Shown: positions 60,537-64,000 of the stretch, in pieces
Layout: each line of letters begins with the position of its first letter
Position numbering within the stretch: position 1 is the first letter of the stretch
NCBI GenBank assembly: GCA_964451305.1
Contig: CAYVHV010000004.1
Span: 65,583-129,582, forward strand
DNA: 64,000 nt
Reading direction: 5' to 3'
DNA from: SHLQ01 sp964451305
GTDB taxonomy: Bacteria > Actinomycetota > Acidimicrobiia > Acidimicrobiales > SHLQ01
Made by a program: the position numbers and the translations under genes
Notes under the pieces: generated by a model
The model's database searches: none
What the model was told of the DNA's origin: nothing
Seen by the model: the letters and a program-made list of their open reading frames with translations, nothing else

Positions 60537-61169
60537 ATGGCCATCCGTCTTGGCGACACCGCACCGAACTTCACCGCAGATACGACGATCGGCGAGATCG
60601 ATTTCTATGAGTGGAAGGGCGACTCCTGGGCAGTGCTCTTCTCGCACCCAAAGGACTTCACACCGGTGTGCACCACCGAATTGGGCATGACCGCCAAGCT
60701 CGCCGAGGACTTTGCTGCGCGCAACGTAAAGGCCATTGCAGTAAGCGTCGACACGGTGCAAGATCACAACGGCTGGGTCGGTGACATCGAATCGACCCAA
60801 GGCACGTCGGTGAACTTCCCGCTCATCGGCGATCCAGACCGCGTCGTCGCCGACCTCTACGACATGATCCACCCGAACGCCGACAACACGCTCACCGTCC
60901 GATCGCTGTTCATCATCGGCCCGGATAACACGGTGAAGCTCACGATTACGTACCCCGCTTCTACGGGGCGCAACTTCGACGAGGTACTGCGAGTGATCGA
61001 CAGTCTGCAGCTCACCGCGAACCACTCGGTTACGACGCCAGCAAACTGGAAGCATGGTGACGATGTCATCGTCTCACCAGCACTCGATGATGCGGCAGCG
61101 ACAGAGAAGTTCGGTAGCTTCGACGCCGTTACGCCGTACCTGCGGATGGTCCCTGACCCAACGGCATAA
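60537..61169 (+). CDS. 1-Cys peroxiredoxin (Prx6 type)
   Basis: A 210-residue AhpC/TSA peroxiredoxin. The peroxidatic Cys is C45 in FTPVCTTELG, and there is no other Cys, which is the 1-Cys Prx6 layout. DGDPDR-like and TVRSLFIIGPDN segments support this, with the longer C-terminal domain LQLTANHSVTTPANWKHG of Prx6. It would detoxify peroxides in the cytoplasm. AGGAGAG lies four bases before the ATG, a strong ribosome site. Confidence 0.93.
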   Translation: MAIRLGDTAPNFTADTTIGEIDFYEWKGDSWAVLFSHPKDFTPVCTTELGMTAKLAEDFAARNVKAIAVSVDTVQDHNGWVGDIESTQGTSVNFPLIGDPDRVVADLYDMIHPNADNTLTVRSLFIIGPDNTVKLTITYPASTGRNFDEVLRVIDSLQLTANHSVTTPANWKHGDDVIVSPALDDAAATEKFGSFDAVTPYLRMVPDPTA

Positions 61170-61183
61170 ACCCGATTCGTAGG

Positions 61184-61423
61184 TCAGGCTCGGCGAAGGG
61201 GAGGAACCGTCTTCGGCGGCACCTTTCGGGGAGGCAACTCTTGGAGGGCTCGCGTTGTCGCTTCGGCAATGATGGTAACTGCGCGTTCGAAGGCGTCTTC
61301 AGTTGCAGCCGATGTCTTTTGCACACCGGTCACTTTGCGGACGTACTGACGGGCAGCAGCTTCGATCTCATCGGTCGTTGCGGATGGTTCGAGTCCACGG
61401 AGTGTCGTGATGTTGCGGCACAT
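61184..61423 (-). CDS. DUF2277 family protein
   Basis: A 79-residue protein that begins MCRNITTLRGLEPSATTDEI, the typical DUF2277 start, with QYVRKVTGVQKTS and FERAVTIIAEATTRALQEL. The family is small and of unknown function; a helical fold is likely. Its ATG is two bases after the acyl-CoA synthetase stop on the same strand, so it is cotranscribed and may be linked to that enzyme. It is convergent with the peroxiredoxin gene (14 bases apart). Confidence 0.85.
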   Translation of the reverse strand: MCRNITTLRGLEPSATTDEIEAAARQYVRKVTGVQKTSAATEDAFERAVTIIAEATTRALQELPPRKVPPKTVPPLRRA

Positions 61424-61425
61424 GG

Positions 61426-62961
61426 TTAGTTGACCGCCTTGTCCATATCCGCCCAGTAGGGCTCGCGAAGCTTGAATTTCTGAAGTTTGCCGGTCGCAGT
61501 GCGGGCGAGCTCGTCTCGAAACTCAACGCTCGTCGGGCACTTATAGTGTGCGATCTTCTCGCGGCAATGATCGATGAGCGCTTGTTCGGTGACCGTGGAT
61601 CCTTCTGCGGCCACGACGAGCGCTTTCACGGTTTCTCCCCACTTGTCATGTGGGACTCCAATGACGGCAACCTCGGTAACGTCAGGGTGGCTAAAGAGCG
61701 CGTCCTCCACCTCGATCGAGCTGACGTTTTCACCGCCCGAGATGATCACGTCTTTCTTCCGGTCGAGGATCGTATAGAAGCCCTCGTCGTCGACAATTCC
61801 ACCATCACCGGTATGGAACCAGCCGCCCTCCAACGCTTGGGCGCTGGCATCGGGATTGTCCCAATAGCTCTTCAACACGTTGTTGCTTCGAGCGAGGAAC
61901 TCGCCAGACTGAGAGACCTTCATCTCCACGCCGATCGTCGGAACACCTTGTCGGCTGAGTTTCTTCGCCCGTTCTGCCGGAGTGAGTTCGTCCCATTCGT
62001 GGCGGCAACGGTTGAACGTGAGCAAGGGAGCGGTCTCGGTGAGTCCGTACAACTGGATGAACTCCCACCCAAGCTCGGTCTCCACACGCTCGATCGTCGC
62101 GGTCGGTGGCGGAGCGCCGGCGACGATGATGCGGACGTTGTCTCGCCCCGGAATTTCGCCATCCCAGTCAGCTGCGGCCTCGAGTACCGCCGAAACAACG
62201 GCTGGAGCGCCACACATCAACGTCACGCCGTGCTCTTCGATTCGGCGAAGGATCTCCGTGCCATCGACCTTGCGGTTTACGACATGTTTCACGCCCATGC
62301 CGGTGACGGTGTAGAGCATCCCCCAGCCATCGCAATGGAACATGGGAAGCGTGTGGAGGTAGACATCGCGATCGGTCACCGCTGCGTGCCAACCAAACGT
62401 GACCGCGTTGGTCCATCGGGCTCGATGTGTTTGTTCAACACCCTTTGGGCGGGCGGTCGTGCCCGATGTGTAGTTGATCGACGCCGTGGCATCCTCGTCT
62501 GGTTCCCAAGTGCGAGGTTCTCCTTCGCGACCGAGCCAATCCGCATCGGATTCTTCGCCGAGAATCCACTTGCGTTCGCAGGTCACGTCGGCGAGCGTTT
62601 CGGCCAGTTCGGGGTCGATGAGCAGCGCAACGGCTCCGGAGTGTTCGACGATGTACCGCACTTCATCAGCGCTCAGCCGAAAGTTGATCGGGACGAAGAC
62701 ACGACCATTACCGCTGACGCCGAAGAACGAGGTCAATAGGCGGGCCGAGTTGTGCGAGACCATGGCGACACGCGCACCCATCTCGATGCCCATCTCGTCC
62801 ATTGCAACGCCCATCTGGCGACGAATATCGGCGAGCTCTGCGTAGGTGAGGGTCGACATGGGAGTCGCTGGCTGCAACGGATCATCAACGATTGCGATTC
62901 GTTCCGGATACACCGCGGCACCCCGATCGAGAAAGTCGTTGATCGTCAATGGAACCTTCAT
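61426..62961 (-). CDS. AMP-dependent acyl-CoA synthetase
   Basis: A 511-residue adenylate-forming ligase. The AMP-binding P-loop is INYTSGTTARPKGVEQTH, with the later core FIQLYGLTETAPLL, GWFHTGDGG, LDRKKDVIISGGENVSSIEVED and the C-terminal catalytic Lys in ARTATGKLQKFKLR. It activates a carboxylic acid, likely a medium- or long-chain fatty acid, to its CoA ester. The ATG at 62961 has GGGGGA a few bases upstream. The frame is open far upstream into cobS but that part is antisense. It heads a pair with DUF2277. Confidence 0.92.
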   Translation of the reverse strand: MKVPLTINDFLDRGAAVYPERIAIVDDPLQPATPMSTLTYAELADIRRQMGVAMDEMGIEMGARVAMVSHNSARLLTSFFGVSGNGRVFVPINFRLSADEVRYIVEHSGAVALLIDPELAETLADVTCERKWILGEESDADWLGREGEPRTWEPDEDATASINYTSGTTARPKGVEQTHRARWTNAVTFGWHAAVTDRDVYLHTLPMFHCDGWGMLYTVTGMGVKHVVNRKVDGTEILRRIEEHGVTLMCGAPAVVSAVLEAAADWDGEIPGRDNVRIIVAGAPPPTATIERVETELGWEFIQLYGLTETAPLLTFNRCRHEWDELTPAERAKKLSRQGVPTIGVEMKVSQSGEFLARSNNVLKSYWDNPDASAQALEGGWFHTGDGGIVDDEGFYTILDRKKDVIISGGENVSSIEVEDALFSHPDVTEVAVIGVPHDKWGETVKALVVAAEGSTVTEQALIDHCREKIAHYKCPTSVEFRDELARTATGKLQKFKLREPYWADMDKAVN

Positions 62962-63077
62962 CTGTTTCCCCCTGTACTCGCGTGCCGGTTCGTCACGAAC
63001 ACAACCCCCATGGTCGGGCACCCCACTGACCGTAGCCGTCCCGCGAGCGGGACGGAGAAGCGTGTTGTGTAGCGCGT

Positions 63078-63869
63078 CTACGCCGTGCTGCTCACCACGA
63101 GGATCGCGAGGGATGCAACGACGGTGATCGCGCCCAGGACGTCGCCGTTGACCCCGTTGATCTTGCGGATTGCGAGTGCGGTGACCGCAGCGGAGCTGAT
63201 CGCTGCTGCGCTGAGCGCGAGCGGCCAGAACGTCGGCGACGCGAGGACTGCGACCGCGACACCAAAGCCGACACCGAGTGAGACAGCGGGTGCCGACAGC
63301 CGAGCGATGTAACTCGCCCCCATTCCGTCTCCAGCGGTTGGCGCAAACAACATCGTGACGAGCGCAGATGCGCGGCCGAGCGAGTGGGCGACGAGGAGTG
63401 CTCGAAGGCCATCGACGGGGTCGAGCTGGCTGAGGGCTGCGACCTCGATGAGCAGGGCTGTCCCGAGCGCGGCGACTCCGTAGGTTCCGAGCCGAGAGTC
63501 CTTCAAGATGACGAGTCGTTCTTCGACCGTCCATCCGCCACCAAAGGCATCGGCGATGTCCGCGAGCCCGTCATGGTGGAACGCTCCGGTGAGCAACAGC
63601 GACGACCCGAGTGCCAAGGTCGCTGCGAGAAGGGGAGCGGTGAACTGGCTAGCTCCGAAATAGACGCCTCCTTGGAAGGTCCCGATGATGAGCCCAACGA
63701 CAGGAAACCACGGAACCGCGCGAGCCATATCGACCTGTTTCGATCCGCCACGACCAACATCGCCCAGTGGGACGCGGGTGAGAAAGCCTGCAGCGACCCA
63801 AAGCCCGTGTATCGGTCCGGGTCGGTCGGGCTCAGGCACCGAACCACTCAGCAAAGGTCGGGACGTCAT
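63078..63869 (-). CDS. cobS: Adenosylcobinamide-GDP ribazoletransferase
   Basis: A 263-residue integral membrane cobalamin synthase. Hydrophobic helices cover most of the protein; GAFHHDGLADIADAFGGGWTVEERL and ILKDSRLGTYGVAALG are the CobS hallmarks, with NGDVLGA at the C-terminal end. It joins alpha-ribazole to adenosylcobinamide-GDP. The ATG at 63869 overlaps cobT by 38 bases; GTG 63839 is an alternative start. With cobT it forms the lower-ligand assembly operon. Confidence 0.92.
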   Translation of the reverse strand: MTSRPLLSGSVPEPDRPGPIHGLWVAAGFLTRVPLGDVGRGGSKQVDMARAVPWFPVVGLIIGTFQGGVYFGASQFTAPLLAATLALGSSLLLTGAFHHDGLADIADAFGGGWTVEERLVILKDSRLGTYGVAALGTALLIEVAALSQLDPVDGLRALLVAHSLGRASALVTMLFAPTAGDGMGASYIARLSAPAVSLGVGFGVAVAVLASPTFWPLALSAAAISSAAVTALAIRKINGVNGDVLGAITVVASLAILVVSSTA

Positions 63870-64000
63870 TGACGAGTGCGCACGCCATCTTCACGAGCGG
63901 GACCGCAGCCATTGCCCCCGATGCTTCACCGAGGCGCATGTCGAGCGTGAGCAGCGGAACCAAGCCGAGTCGATCGAGCGCTCGGCGGTGTCCGGGCTCG
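63832..64000 (-). CDS. cobT: CobT C-terminus (partial, runs off the window)
   Basis: The last 55 residues of nicotinate-nucleotide:dimethylbenzimidazole phosphoribosyltransferase are readable on the minus strand before a TGA at 63834-63832: EPGHRRALDRLGLVPLL, DMRLGEASGAMAAVPLVK, then ALVNDVPTFAEWFGA. EPGH and RLGE are the family marks, with the conserved Glu as likely base. The rest of the gene lies beyond 64000. It is upstream of cobS. Confidence 0.88.
   Translation of the reverse strand, partial: EPGHRRALDRLGLVPLLTLDMRLGEASGAMAAVPLVKMACALVNDVPTFAEWFGA

Noticed and set aside
61546..62739. A 397-codon frame antisense to the acyl-CoA synthetase
   Set aside because: The opposite strand has all adenylation motifs; the antisense product is composition-driven.
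62962..63534. Upstream extension of the acyl-CoA synthetase frame
   Set aside because: It runs through the antisense of cobS and lacks homology; the ATG at 62961 has a good ribosome site and starts normal family sequence.
1..64000. CRISPR array, prophage or transposon
   Set aside because: No spaced repeats of CRISPR type, no integrase or transposase, and no terminal inverted repeats with target duplication were seen.

Overview
The window looks like a chromosome segment of a high-GC actinomycete, most likely class Acidimicrobiia (Ilumatobacter-like, possibly marine). The basis is protein style and gene content: DUF2277, DUF2889 and DUF3445 families, an actinobacterial-type SerC, RTX-bearing secreted proteins and a degenerate SEST-type esterase fold. 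This is inference from remembered families, not a computed placement. One 100-N assembly gap lies at 50298-50397. I see no rRNA, tRNA, CRISPR array, insertion sequence or prophage.

Layout. 1-4600: a secreted RTX 5'-nucleotidase and a three-domain HisA-HisI-HisE histidine enzyme. 4569-10242: catabolic and maintenance genes (amidase, Cys/Met PLP enzyme, heme N-demethylase-like protein, enoyl-CoA hydratase, SRPBCC protein, ATP-dependent DNA ligase). 10300-15900: UspA, a nitroreductase, then sulfur assimilation (cysH divergent from sirC-cobA-sir). 15900-18800: GntR regulator, secreted lysozyme-like protein, LysR regulator. 18874-23390: a molybdopterin oxidoreductase whose Fe-S and NrfD-type subunits are fused. 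23400-28300: a 30-residue membrane peptide, queF, DUF2889, MOSC, a methyltransferase and glgB. 28377-35576: a large secreted TSP3/RTX protein, an AAA+ ATPase and two tandem sulfite-oxidase-family proteins. 35620-43000: rsgA, ftsH, serC, aspartate aminotransferase and an S9 peptidase. 43350-48345: a sugar activation and transfer cassette (IMPase, MtnK-like kinase, nucleotidyltransferase, GT2, opposite GT4). 48666-55645: a signalling locus (Ser/Thr kinase, response regulator, coiled-coil membrane protein, Ras-like GTPase, histidine kinase, second coiled-coil protein, small membrane protein). 55707-64000: msrB, desaturase, leuCD, TauD/TfdA dioxygenase, 1-Cys peroxiredoxin, DUF2277, acyl-CoA synthetase, cobS and the 3' end of cobT.

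Two themes recur. Sulfur: APS reductase, siroheme synthesis, sulfite reductase, a putative cytoplasmic sulfite dehydrogenase, two SUOX-family proteins, a taurine-dioxygenase-type enzyme and MsrB. A GTCCGGAC palindrome is found in two of the sulfur-linked divergent promoters. Signalling: the kinase-regulator-GTPase locus joins one-component, two-component and small-GTPase parts, and two of its proteins share the motif L-x-Q-I-R-S-x-L-x-G. This locus and the MtnK-like sugar cassette are the best candidates for undescribed systems.
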